64,000 nucleotides of DNA from Cinnamomum chago (Eukaryota; Streptophyta; Magnoliopsida; Laurales; Lauraceae): positions 27,411,001 through 27,475,000 of the forward strand of contig CP142461.1 of NCBI GenBank assembly GCA_038049695.1, given 5' to 3'. Shown here in pieces: positions 11,791 to 25,049 of this stretch. A model generated the notes under the pieces. That model was given only the letters and a program-made list of their open reading frames with translations. It had not been told where the DNA came from and did no database searches. Every line of letters starts with the position of its first letter. Position 1 is the stretch's first letter. The translations under genes were made by a program, and so were the position numbers.

Positions 11791-12300
11791 TTTATTGATT
11801 ATAATTCTTGTACTGATTTTTTTTTATATAAAACTCAGCTTTGCTTTAATTTTTCTTTTACAACTGTATTTGTAAGCTTCTGAAGAAGAATCGAATAGCA
11901 TACTAAAGTTTCAGTAAGATAGAATTAGTAATCTTTTTTTACATAGGTTTTGTACCGAATCTAGAAATTGTATCTATGAAGACAAGTCCGGGCTTATAGA
12001 TTTGGGTCGACCCATTTGCATCCCTATGATCAAACCTTGTCAACAAAACTTTAAAGCTGGAGCCTAGTTCACATTGGGCTTGATTCTTTGATGTATAAGC
12101 CTAGATATGTTCTTTGATGCCCTCTAAATTGTCCATACCACTTATTCATAAAATATTCTTGCATTGGTTAGGAATTAAAATTAAAAAAATACTCTAAGGA
12201 AAAAAAAAAAGAATTTCTCCAAGTTAGGAATTAAAAAAAAATTGAGTCTCCAATGTAGGAATTAAAATTTAAAAAAAAGATTATCCCCGAAAAATGTAAA
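11791..12300. other. AT-rich DNA without a recognised gene
   Basis: No coding similarity was seen. The sequence holds A/T runs and a degenerate tandem motif (taggaattaaaa about three times at 12166-12270). It could be the interior of the CACTA element that begins at 11526. Confidence 0.5.
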
Positions 12301-12361
12301 ATGTCTCCTTGGAACCCCCTAATCTGATATGATATTGCATCTTTCTACCTTTCTCCTCTCC

Positions 12362-12368
12362 CATATAA
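12362..12368 (+). promoter_or_regulatory. TATA-like box upstream of the FLA fragment
   Basis: A catataa motif lies about 115 bases before the ATG at 12483. Between them is a C/A-rich leader with (CT)n at about 12446-12462, typical of plant core promoters. This is a position-and-composition call only. Confidence 0.45.
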
Positions 12369-12482
12369 CCCTCTCCAAACCAACTCATTTCAAGCACACA
12401 CAAAACAAAAACACCCCCAAAGAAAAAAAACACACACACATCACTTCTCTCTCTCTCTCTCTAAGCTGAAAAGAAGTCGACC

Positions 12483-12632
12483 ATGAGCCGTCTCTCCTTC
12501 AACTTCTGCTACTACATGTTCTTCTTGGCATTGGCCATTAGAACAGCAATGGGGCAGAGATCATCTCTGGCGCTGGGGGGTCCGCCAAACATAACGGCAA
12601 TACTGGAGAAGGGAAAGCAATTCAGTGCATGA
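12483..12632 (+). pseudogene. Truncated fasciclin-like arabinogalactan protein, N-terminal 49 codons
   Basis: ATG at 12483 opens a 49-codon frame with a hydrophobic signal peptide (residues about 1-23, FNFCYYMFFLALAIRTAMG). It is followed by [15 protein letters not shown], which resembles the start of the fasciclin domain of FLA proteins, a family of GPI-anchored cell-wall glycoproteins. A TGA at 12630-12632 ends it, and what follows no longer resembles a fasciclin domain. It is therefore a 5' gene fragment with its promoter, not a working gene. The identification rests on the short PNITAILEK-type stretch plus the signal peptide. Confidence 0.5.
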
Positions 12633-12933
12633 CAGGCCCACAAGGATTTGCATCCCCACAAATCCGCTTCTGCAGATGTTCCAAGCTAGCCACTCGCTGC
12701 ATGGAAGTAGTTCGGCACATCTTGCCTCCAGGGTTGTGCATGTCTTCAACAGGACCAGGAATGATGTCAGGGCCAGTGTTTATTCTCTGGTCATGAGTCG
12801 GCTGAAAGAAGTGACTCGGATTTCTTGTATAGGTACAACAGCATCAGTTGCATCAGATGGGCTGCTGGAGAATGGCATGCTGATGGATATGTCAGACATG
12901 GTTTGAAACAGGGTATTCACCCCTGTCACTCTC
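12633..12933. other. Unrecognised gene-like stretch between the FLA fragment and a CACTA terminus
   Basis: The composition is gene-like (balanced GC), and a 93-codon frame spans 12625-12906. Its translation ([20 protein letters not shown] and neighbours) matches nothing I know. It may be a fragment of a second gene joined to the FLA start. The minus-strand frame over it is equally anonymous. Confidence 0.35.
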
Positions 12934-13034
12934 CACTATAAGAAAATGTGCATTTAGCGTCGAAGTTATACCGGCGGCCATTTAAACGAGACGGTATAAG
13001 TCGACATTAACGCTAAAGCCCGATGAAGTGCTCT

Positions 13035-13330
13035 GTGTTTTAATCGTTCCCTCTCTCACTCATCGCTCTCTCCTGCTCAAGTCTCGGCGACGACGAAACA
13101 GATCCCTCTCTCGCTCATTGATCCCTCTCTCGCTCTCTCCCTGCTCACGCCATCCCTCTCTGTTCTCTCCCTGCTCACGCATCGCTCTCTGCTCGACGCC
13201 GAACCAGATCCTTCTCTTCCTCATCTTTCTGCAGCCCTTCTCTTCCATAAGCAAATAGAAGAAGAAAGACAAGAAGACGAAAACCCTAAGGATCTGCTCC
13301 TCGTTCGTAGCTGAGAAAGGTAGAACTCGA
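13035..13330 (+). promoter_or_regulatory. CT-rich leader inside the CACTA element
   Basis: About 170 bases of ctctctc-rich sequence with cgacgac interruptions are followed by aaaccctaa motifs and a possible donor (gagaaag|gtagaac at about 13319). This looks like the 5' UTR and first intron of a plant gene lying just inside the element terminus. It is the region expected to hold the element's promoter or a captured one. No open protein frame was recognised. Confidence 0.4.
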
Positions 13331-13559
13331 AAACCCTAAAATCCTTTTGCTTTTGTATCAATGTGCACGAATATTCCTTGGATCCGCGATCTTCTCTAGC
13401 TCTCTACCTCTTAATATAAATCATTTGTGTTTCGTTTGAGGCCGATTAGATCTAGAGTAGCTTTGGAGTGATTGATTGATTTCTTTTTTGTCAGGATGCG
13501 TTGGTTTTTAGCTCGTAGATTGCAGTTTTTCTCTGTTACGATCGTTCAGTAATTGGTAA

Positions 13560-16520
13560 GATTAGATGCTATTTTTAGGGTTTTATATATTGTTATTGTT
13601 ATTATTTACATGAAGCTGTTTGGATTCCATTTTCTGAGCTGTTTGGAATTTTGTAGTACAGGCTACATCAATATTTATCTGATTTGAAGCTAACTATGTA
13701 TCAATTTATTTTATTGATGTCCCTTTCTTTCTGTTTGTATTCTTAGTTCCATGAGTTAGAGGATTTAGGGTTAAGGGCATTTATAGCATTGATGCTCCAT
13801 TATGTGTGAATCGGCTCATGATTTTGGTGATTCAGAACATTGATCCGAAGGGCCTTATTGGTGTCCAGATAAAATTTTACCAGTTTGGATAATGATGATG
13901 ATGACCAATTGGGAAGACTCAAGGTGACCATTGAATCTTTGGCCCATAAATTACGGTTGGCAAATAGGTACAACAACAGTTTGGGAAATGGGTGAATGGG
14001 AAGACTCAAGGTGACTACTAGAATCTTTGTCCATTTTGGAGGAGTTGTTTAAGGCCTTCCCAATCCATGGTGAATCAATCAGATCCGACATCAGGGAACT
14101 TAGTGCTGGGCATCACCTATTTATATACATCTTGTGAGTCCATTCTTTGGCTTTCTTCAATCTATTTCATACATCTATTGGGTTGCTTTGCTATACCATC
14201 TCAGTTTTATTGGTTGTTTCATTAGAAAAAAAAAAGGTCGAAATAATGATAGGGTTATGATGGTAAGATTGTATTAGATAAGGATATGTGAATGTTATAA
14301 GTGCTCATGCTAATCAGTGTAAGCAAATTGATAAAAATAAAAAAAAATGGTGCTTGGTGTACACCCTTCAGGTACCATCAATGAAAGATGGATGGCTGGA
14401 TTGGTGGAAAAGCCGGAAGCCCTACATGCCTGGGTTTCCACTTTTGATAAAATTGGAGCATGTGGGGATGGCTATTGGTGGAGATGGATTGTCGATGGCA
14501 ATATTGCTAGTAGGACCAATTTGGGGAAAATGGGTTGTTGGATTGAGGTAGATTGAGGGTGGCTCCGTGAAGATGAGGTTTTCTGATTTCTAGAACTATG
14601 TGTGCATGATCAGATTGAATTGGAAGATATCAAGGGATTGGGACAAACCATTTGAATGATGGGTATATGTTTCAATTTCAACAGATTTTGGAAAATTTAT
14701 TTCTTAATTGGAAAAAATTCCTCAATTTGCTTCACTAAATGTGGAAATGCAAACTAATCAAGGAAAAAGAATTGTCGCACCAAACATGAAAAGTCGAACT
14801 GAGTAAAAATGACTGAACAGTTGTATATCCTCAAATTCGGTATCATTAGTGAAAAACACATCTTTGGATTTTACTTTCCTCAAAATCGGAATCATTGCTG
14901 AAAAAAAAAGTCTAATGATTTTACTTCCCTGAAACGTGCTATTATTCTTTCATTGTTTTGTCTTCGTTCTGATTTAAGGTTATTATTGTTCCTATCTTTT
15001 ATTATTTTTATGGATTTATGGATGAAAACTTTTCTTTTGGAATTTCATTATGCCATGCTATGCTTCAGCTGGAGTACATGTTATTAAATAATATTTTTTA
15101 TCATATTTGGGCTGTAAATTCATAATTATCTAATACTTGCACTGATTTTTTTTTCTTTCAAGCAAGCTGCTCCCCTTCTCATCATTCCACTCACCTTCAT
15201 CCTTCTCATCCCGAGGCAAACCTTCCCTTATACATACTCTCTCCCTCGCCAGTCTTTCTTTCAATCCAAACTCCTCCCTCTTCTCTCCTCTGATCTTCCC
15301 TCCTCTTCTTCACTGTCCTACCTTACCACCTCTTCCTCCTCCTCCTCCTCCTTCTTCTATTACTACTACTAGTACTACTTCTACTACTACTTCTTCTTCT
15401 AATGCTTAAACATTGTATCATTTGTTTCTTAGCTGCTAGTGTTCATGCTTATCAATGTAAACATCCTCACTCTATGCTCCTTTTGTCTTTCTATTACTAA
15501 CCCAAACAAGAAGACAAGCCCAATACTATTAGCACAAGTAATAGCATTTCTTGCTTTGTTAGTAGTTTTTATGCTTATCATGCAATTATATTTCGACTCA
15601 TAGGCGCAGGACAAACAGCAGCAAACCTAAGCATCTCAACTCAGGATAAAATCATCATTTAAGTTAAACATGCCCTAAGAGTAGAGGTGCAAATGTAGAA
15701 CCAGGCCGAGTCAATGTTCGTCCTAGTCCAGGATCAAGCCTGTGGGCCTGAGTCTCGTTCATAGAGTAGCTATTAGTAAAATACAAGGACTATTTCTGTT
15801 ACAAATATTAGTCTGGCCGGATTTCCAGTCAGGCCTTAAGGGAGACATGTCTAGGCCCATCTCATTTCATTGTTGGGCAAGAAAAACAGAACCAGGCCTG
15901 CCCAACAGGACCTAATTACTCATCTCAAACCCAACCCAAAGTGAACTCGCCGTTGACTGAATTCAAACCAGCTGCAACCTACAGGGGTCTTTACTTTAAA
16001 ACATAATGAAACAGCCCTGAACAGAGAAATATAGAGCTTCAAGCCTCAATGCAGTTTGCATTCTCAAGAAACAGCCCTAAACCTATGTTTTTTGTTTCAG
16101 GCCTTTTGTGGTTAGAAGGTTAGTGGAAGATAACTTTAGTCCAGGTGGGCAATACTTTGCTGAAAATAACTAGTTTTCAGTTGGTTCCACGCAGTAACCC
16201 AAGTTTAAGGATTAACATCAGTACATCACACCAAACAGTTAGTATTTCACCATTCAATGGTAATGAGCCCTTCAAGGATGCCAACTAATTATGAATAATT
16301 CAGAAATGAGGAGTAAATCATAAAGAAACCTTGTAATCTCTTTGATGAGAGACAGAGTCTTTCTTAAATGTAAGGGCAAGGAATGTTATCATGGTTGCTT
16401 TGCTATAACTAAATGATTAAATTATGGACTTGCATTCATCACAGGTCATTTTTCTTGCTTAAGTGGTGAGTCCTTGGTTTCCTAAAGACATTATTTCTTG
16501 CCATCATAGTCTACATTGGC
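13560..16520. other. Intron-like, AT-rich interior of the CACTA element
   Basis: No recognisable coding sequence. Short frames at 14288-14556 are not similar to any family I know. The stretch 15300-15410 holds compound (CTT)n, (CTC)n and (TAC)n microsatellites. Confidence 0.5.
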
Positions 16521-16789
16521 AGCATGCAAAGTAAGGGTGACCGAAAAACACTTGAAATCTTCTCCTTTTTGTTGTGCATAAAACCTTTCTTAGTTACCTA
16601 TATTTTTGGCTCTTGTCCTTGTGCTTATATCTTTAGAATCAAATTAAACTTTAAAATTACTATCACATTCATGATTTATCCCATCAATGTTGGACCCACT
16701 AAATGTTTTAAACTCGAGACAAGTAATGGAAACAAAAACTTATTGATCTGGGAATTGAAATATCTGTATGTTTTATGCAAATACAATAG

Positions 16790-16908
16790 ATGCAGTTGAC
16801 TCTGTTAGGAAAAAGAACCAAGAAGAAGAGAAGCGTGCACATTTAGAAGAGATGAAGTTGTTGCATGCCATTATTGCTGAGATGAGACAACGGTTATCTC
16901 CCCGGTGA
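16790..16908 (+). pseudogene. Short charged coiled-coil exon candidate
   Basis: A frame reading KRAHLEEMKLLHAIIAEMRQ ends at TGA 16906-16908 after RLSPR. The heptad-like Leu/Ile spacing and charged residues resemble C-terminal coiled coils of plant CACTA-associated proteins (transposase_24-like). The segment is too short to decide, and no upstream exon was recognised. Confidence 0.3.
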
Positions 16909-16919
16909 CAGGATCCTTC

Positions 16920-18976
<2,057 letters not shown>

Positions 18977-20610
18977 GTATTACTTTTAACCAAGATATAC
19001 TTCTTTCAAACGGTGCATTATAATCTATATTATTGTCCAATCCACTTGACTCCATTTTATTGCATTGCAGGTGGGTTTTTTTTTTTTCCTGATGCCATTT
19101 ATTTTTTTCATGTCTTGTTGGGAGTTTTTGATATTGAGATTCTGTTTTTACTTTGAATGGTGTTTTGATGGGCGTTTGATTGATGATGGTATTTTGGGTT
19201 GTTTTTATATATGTTTCAGTATCACCCAGATGTCTGCAAGGGGAGCAACTGTGGGGGTTCAATTTCATAGGATCAATGAAGCTTATGATGTGAGTATCCA
19301 TATATCTATGCCTATAATCAACTCCTATTGATTAGGTTTGAACTGCTTTTTTTTTCTTGTTTTTTTGTCACCCCAGATGACTTAAGAGGGATATACCCAT
19401 GTCCCTGAATTGAAGTGCATCCATAGATAGTTTGTACATTTATCTTTGTTTCTACTGGCCATGATATTATAATTTCTGCTGTTAGTTATTGCTTTTGTAT
19501 ATATTCATGAGATATATGGTCAGTCCCCTCAGACTTTGGATAGACAAGTAGACAGTAGTCATTTGCAATCGTAGGTGTATGACAAGGACTCAGATAAGGT
19601 CAAGTTTGAGAGATTCCAACTGAATTCCTGAGACTGTTTGACAAGAAATCATAAGACTTTTTTTTGTTGTTAGAATTTCAAAACCTTCTAATCAATGTAT
19701 AGAAATCCTCTTTGGGTGAGCAAACTCTATCTGAAACCTGAACTAGCATACACTACTCTTTTTATGTTTCTTGTGTTCACAAGAGGGATGATCTTCATGG
19801 GTGTTTGGCAGTTATTATAGGTGGTAAGAAAATTGTAAACTTATTAGGTATAGATTATAGAAAAAGGTACCCTTGAGCATTGAGTTTGTGCCTGTTCAGC
19901 CCATGGTCCCATTATCGTTCAGCTGTTTTTGATGGGATCCACTTTTGATTAATTATTGCCCTTTTATTCAAGGTTGGCATAGTAGAATTGGCTATTGGCA
20001 AGTTCTCATCTACTTTTACTGGGACTCTTTAACTTTTAACAACATTGCCTAGTGTAAGCAAGGTTAAGGAATCCTTTAAACATGAGAAATGCAATTTTTT
20101 GTTGTTGATTCTGAAATTACAAAAAATTACAAAGCCTAACATTATTATTAAGTTAGACCCATAAATTATTAAGGTGTAATCAGTTCACCCATAAATTAGT
20201 TTCTTGTAAATGTAAGTTCATGCATTTGATAAAACTTAAGTGACCCAAGTCCGAGTTTCTTTCGTAATTAGATTTACAGGTGAGTTAAGTGGTGTCAACC
20301 AATCTCAAAATATTTAAACACCACACTTAATACGATTTTGGAAAATCATATCAGAGACTCAATATATCTGTAAGAGAGTTATTTTATTCTAATGCAAGAA
20401 CAAACAGAGGTGGCTAGATTTATTTGCAGGGGCCACCAATATCAAAGGATCCATAAGTTTCCCTGTTTTTCTATGCATTGGAGAGATTTCTTTCTTTCGT
20501 CTAAAAGATTGGTGCGTAATCCAAGCTTTTCACCCACTGTGTGTAATCCAAAACATCTGATAAAATTTTAGATGTTATAGAAATCTAACGTTGGTTATGT
20601 TTGTTTGATT
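18977..20610. other. Non-coding interior of the CACTA element
   Basis: AT-rich DNA. A stretch at 19218-19290 starts after a tttcag acceptor-like site and ends at a gtgagt donor-like site, so it may be a further exon, but its three translations match nothing I know. Confidence 0.4.
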
Positions 20611-20617
20611 TATGCAG

Positions 20618-20764
20618 ATGGTGATGACGAATCTGAGGGAGTCTAATTTGAATGAATCTTATGATCAATACAGTGAAGATGGTTATGATGATTCCATGAG
20701 GGGAATACATGATCTAAGCTGGGACTTGTGGGAGGAATGGATGGGATGGGATGGGAAGGTGTAG
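20618..20764 (+). pseudogene. Acidic terminal exon candidate
   Basis: Following a ttatgcag acceptor, one frame runs 48 codons to TAG at 20762-20764 with the acidic stretch ESYDQYSEDGYDDSMRG. An alternative frame ends sooner (DGDDESEGV stop). AT-rich 3'-UTR-like DNA follows. Function unknown; it may be the last exon of the element's own gene. Confidence 0.3.
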
Positions 20765-21189
20765 CATCAGAGACTACTACACTTCACACATCAATCCTTA
20801 CATTTGATTGGATTTTGATTTTATCTTGATGAATGCCGAAAGGCATCTCAAAATAACTTTTAAGATGTAAATAACATTGGGTTTTCTTTGTATTAATTGA
20901 ACTAGTTGTGTGCATAGCCAAGTATATAATGCAGAGTTCCTTGTGAACAAGTATATAATTGAAGTTTTATTTGTGAACAAGTTAGTAGAGAAGGATCTAA
21001 TATGAGTAAAATTACCAAGGGATTGAATGCATGAATATTGATCATATGTGCTCAATATTAACAAGGGATTGAATGCAGTAACATACTACTGCACTTTTGA
21101 GTTAGTTGTAAATTGAAAGGTTATTTGGGTGCATTTGGCAAATATTTTTGTGCTAGGTGCGGCTAATAATTGCCAAAAGAAAAAAAAAT

Positions 21190-21475
21190 GCTTTAAACGG
21201 CGGCCGCCTGACCGCCGCTAAAAGCAGTATTTTTTTAAAAAAGGTTCTACTTTTACCGGCGGCCAGGGATACAGGGACAGCCTTTATAGCTTTTACCGGC
21301 GGTCAGTGGCCGCCAGTAAAAGTAAAATTTGCGGGGGCCACAAAATCGCCGTTAAGACTTATACCCACTCTATCTATACCCTCGCTAAGCGGCGGCCCTA
21401 GATCTTTTACCGGCGGCCAATATCACTTTTACCGGCGGCCGCCGGCCCCCGCTATAAGCAGTTTTTCTTGTAGTG
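21190..21475. repeat. CACTA right subterminal repeat region, GGCGGCC type
   Basis: Repeated motifs of the type ttttaccggcggcc and its inverse appear at least six times before the terminus ttcttgtagtg. They are the presumed transposase binding sites of the 12934-21475 element. Confidence 0.7.
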
Positions 21476-21703
21476 AAAAACGCGTTGGCAAAACTTTCCC
21501 TCTCTTTTGGTGTTTTTTTTGTTGGCACCAATGTGGTTTCAATAGCTTTTGCCAACGCGGTCTTACTTGCGTCGGTAAAACTAGCATTTTCCGACACTAA
21601 TTGCCAACGCAGTCCAAATATGAGTTGGAAATAAGACTTTTGCCAACGCAAATTTTCACTACATCGGCAAATAGTGTCTGGAAATGTGCAATTTATTGTA
21701 GTG
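21476..21703 (-). mobile_element. Second CACTA right end, GCCAACGC subterminal type
   Basis: Read inverted from 21703 the terminus is CACTACAATAAATTGCAC, followed by repeated ttgccaacgc or gcgttggcaa motifs (at about 21480, 21550, 21600 and 21640). It directly abuts the right end of the previous element. No matching left end with this motif was seen in the window, so this is an end fragment. Confidence 0.7.
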
Positions 21704-22640
21704 TGCCTCCACATCCAGCAGTCTACAAGAGCACTCCAATTATTTCAGCCAATGGATGGGAGGTGTATGCACAGGCAATATGCACACCATTAAGGATCGC
21801 CCAGATGATGAAGGACCCCATCAGCCTAAATTATTGTAAATGAAGCTTAGGCTCTCAAACTGTGCAAAGGCAAGCACTGTATAACAGGCATGCTAATTGA
21901 AATCAGCAGTAGAATATATCAACATGAGAAAAGAAAAATGATTGGCACTTCCCTTTTCAAAGGAATCATACTTCATTCTAGAAACAACTGCTAGAAAATC
22001 TTGAGAAGAATAAAAAATCAAAAGAAGACAGTGGAAATCCTTGAACTCAGCAGCAGCAAAGGACATGCTTCTTAGCTGTACATCCCATGTTTATGTCAGA
22101 TTAACTATTTGGTGGTCCACTACACAATTAAAATGTTAGAACTGAAGAGATGCATAAATATAACACAAGGATATCAAATTCCATTTTCTGCAACATCTTT
22201 GCCAAAAAGCTAAAGAAATTTGCCACCCCAACAAGGTTAGTAAGAAATTTGTCAGCCATCAGGCAAAATAAGATGGCGCCATTGTGATTTTTGGGCCATA
22301 ATCTATCCAAAATCACATAACACAGGTATATGCTATTTACACTGAAATGAAAATTTAATTAAAGAAGAAATTTTGTGCAACAAGCAATAATGATGACGAA
22401 ACAGTACGATGACAGATTAATATAGAAGAACTGAGTTGAGAATGCAGGTATTCCCAACATTAGCCAAACCAGCTCCCTGTCAAGCAATCACATTACACCT
22501 TAGAAACCCAAATACTCAACCCTAAATCAAATCTTAAATCCAGAATTTTATTCAAAACATTAACAAAACCCATCACAGAAACCCCAAAAAAACCCATCAG
22601 ATTTAAGAACCACAAAGCAAATCAACGAAAACCCCAAGAA
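21704..22640. other. Non-coding DNA, possibly an intron on the minus strand
   Basis: No protein similarity. If the exon candidate at 22655-22788 is real, this stretch is its downstream intron on the minus strand. Confidence 0.35.
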
Positions 22641-22654
22641 CCCACTCACAATCC

Positions 22655-22784
22655 TCCGAAACGTGATCTCAAATCTGAGCTCCGGATCCAACCCATGTTC
22701 AAGGATGTCACCCCCACCATCCGATTTCTTCCCCGCCGAACCAGCTGGGCCGCAGCCACCGTTGCTCGTGCAGGGCCGTTGTCG

Positions 22785-22829
<45 letters not shown>
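22655..22829 (-). other. Exon-like GC-richer block with GA/CT microsatellite leader
   Basis: On the minus strand a CT-rich leader, including a (GA)n run at 22788-22829, is followed by a frame reading SDGGGDILEHGLDPELRFEI. That frame meets a good splice donor (gtgagtgg) near 22657. It looks like the 5' UTR and first exon of a plant gene just inside the CACTA terminus at 23351. The protein is not recognised. Confidence 0.35.
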
Positions 22830-22833
<4 letters not shown>

Positions 22834-23044
22834 GCAGAGAGAAAGAGAACGAGAGTGAGCGAGAGAGACAGGGAGAGCAGAGAGAGAGTAGAGAAAGCGA
22901 GAGTGAGAGAAGAGCAGAGAGAGCGAGAGAGCAGAGAGAGAAGAGAGAGCGAGAGTGGGAGAGAAGAGAGCGAGAGTGAGAGGAAATTAAGAGGGGTTTT
23001 TGGAGGGAGAGAGCGCTGGGAAAAAAAAGGAGGGAAAGAACGAG
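22830..23044. repeat. Degenerate GA-rich low-complexity tract
   Basis: About 200 bases of agagag, gcgaga and gagaaga sequence. It gives Arg/Glu/Ser-only frames that should not be read as proteins. Confidence 0.8.
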
Positions 23045-23351
23045 TGAGCCCGCGCGGGGAGCAGCATATTAAGGGATTTTAAAACCGATGTAAAATCATT
23101 GTGTATATAATATCGGTTTCATAATAACCGATATAAAATATAGAAATTAATATCATATATTTTCTAACCGATATTATGTATAGAGATTATTATGTCGGTT
23201 CCTGTGTAACCGATATAAAAAAATTTTGACCGATATAAAAAAATATTAACCGATATAAAAAACCTTGACTGAAGATATTATATCGGTTATATGAAAAACC
23301 GATATAGGACAGTTTTTGTAACCGATATAAAAACCCTTTTTTCTAGTAGTG
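23045..23351 (-). mobile_element. Third CACTA right end, ACCGATATAAA subterminal type
   Basis: Read inverted from 23351 the terminus is CACTACTAGAAAAAAGGG. At least eight copies of accgatataaa, or the inverse tatatcggt, fill the 300 bases before it. The motif is unrelated to those of the two neighbouring CACTA ends. A left partner was not found. Confidence 0.75.
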
Positions 23352-23639
23352 GTAGCCTAGATCGGAGAAAAAAAACATATGACTGCCAAGTTAATATTTA
23401 ATTGGAATGAGCGATGTCCTTAATTATAGCATGCGTAGAGAGGTTGCATGCAACATGTAAGTCACACAATTGCACCATCCACTTTTGAGGCATTGTCGTG
23501 TTAGGATGCCAAAAATAATGTTATTGGTTGTCAAAGACCTTAATTGAAGGGCCTCAAAATTAGACAATTCTTAGCCGTGGATTGAATTTTTTTTTCACCT
23601 GATTCATTTAATGGTGATTAAGTTTTAATTCCAACATAC

Positions 23640-24614
23640 TTGCTCAAATATTTGTAATCTTTGTTGTTTTCATGTTATAACTATCTGTCTTTATTCACGA
23701 GTTAACATGTTGCCATAGATTGGATGTATTTGTGTTTATAAAACTCTTAGTTTTATGGTTATCCCAATTGTTGGCTAAATTCATGCATGACATTTTATCA
23801 TTGTGGATAAATCTGAGGGTATAGAGTTAACCTATGTGGGACCAAGTGACTTCACAAACCTCTCACAACTCACAAAAAACTTGCAACAAGTTAATACTTA
23901 GGCTTATTTTGGGACAACCTTACCAATAGATCACCTCCTCTAATTAAGGCTGTAAAAGGGTCTATGTTCGGCTCGTCTCCATCGGATACCAAGGCCTGCT
24001 TTTTAATTAGCTCGAATTTTGGTGAGACTTGATGGTCCCAATAGACTTAGACCAAGATCATTTATGTAATTCTTCTTCTTCTTATTATTATTATTAAATA
24101 TATTTAAATTAGCACTATTCATGTAATAATTCAAATCTAATATAAATGCTGGTAATTTGATTCACCTAATGGTAATTTGATTCACCTAAAAGTCGATACT
24201 CAAAGGAACTTTGTGGGGAAAAGCTTCTATGGGGCGCGGTTTTGATCCAACTACAATGACCACTCCCTCTATTGTGTGAGCAAACTTGCCATAGAGAATA
24301 AGTTCATATTGATCTAGACTATCTTCAACATCGGACTTTACCACAACATTTTTATTTTTTACCCGAGTCGACCTCTATCCAAGTATAACAAAAGGGATAT
24401 TATATATGAGGAATGTTCAAGTGCATCTATCCCTCACCATAGGGTGAGGGCACTTTTCCTTTTTGCACATGAAGACAAGGAAGTGTACCTCACCCTATGT
24501 ACTTGAAAATTCACTTTTGTACTTGAAAATTCACTTTTGTACTTGAAAATTTCCATTTATGGAAGCATCCCTCACCCTATGGTGAGGGATGGATTGCACT
24601 TGAAACTTCCTCAT

Positions 24615-24646
<32 letters not shown>

Positions 24647-24800
24647 GATGTATATATGTATCAATACTAATTCACCTGATGTACTAAAAGATCAAAGACC
24701 CACATTCAATAGGAAAAAAGAAAATGGATGGCTATGATGTTGGTTATTACCAAATCAGGTCTTAATCCCTCTTTGTATCTCCAAGGTGCATAGATTTTTT
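23640..24800. repeat. Unclassified repeat, copy 1 (split by a MITE)
   Basis: Diverged similarity to 25050-26060 and to 63265-64000 runs in the same order. Shared landmarks are a ttttatgttaaaact-like start, atttgtg(c/t)ttataaa, gataaa(t/c)(c/a)tgagggt, caacaa(g/a)ttaatgctta(g)-like, ccaatggacttag, caccta/tcaaatgaactt and ccctctatccaagcata; then an (AT)n tract and aaaatggatgg, ending at ctccaaggtg. No coding capacity, terminal repeats or target duplications were recognised, so the class is open. Confidence 0.6.
24406..24614. mobile_element. MITE, 209 bp, about 45-bp terminal inverted repeats
   Basis: The left end reads atgaggaatgttcaagtgca and continues to ccctcaccatagggtgaggg. The right end is its near-perfect inverse, finishing ggattgcacttgaaacttcctcat. 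A 20-bp unit (gtacttgaaaattcactttt) is tandemly repeated about 2.7 times at 24499-24552. The flanks are tatat on both sides, so the target duplication is TA or TATAT and cannot be read exactly. It lies inside copy 1 of the surrounding repeat. Confidence 0.8.
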
Positions 24801-24865
24801 TGATGAACTTTTGGATAAGAATAACAAATCCATATGTATCATTATCCCCTAATATTAGACTTATA

Positions 24866-24950
24866 CTAAAAAAAGTGACTTTTAGCAGTGGAAAAAGAAC
24901 ACCTTTAGTGGCGGTATATTTTTTCGGCACTAAAAGTTGCTTTTCTCTTA
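24866..24950. repeat. Small imperfect fold-back
   Basis: aaaagtgacttttagcagtg on the left pairs imperfectly with the inverse of cactaaaagttgctttt on the right. It may be a MITE relic or a remnant of a CACTA subterminal region. Confidence 0.35.
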
Positions 24951-25049
24951 TGTTATTGCAAAGAGTCCAAATGCATTCAACGCAGCAATCACCCTCATTC
25001 CTTTTTTAGCAACTCCAATTGTCACCCACAGCTATAAGGTCCTTCTTTT

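Noticed and set aside
22663-23082. Arg/Glu-rich frames over the GA tract
   Set aside because: Pure low-complexity translation of (GA)n; no domain.
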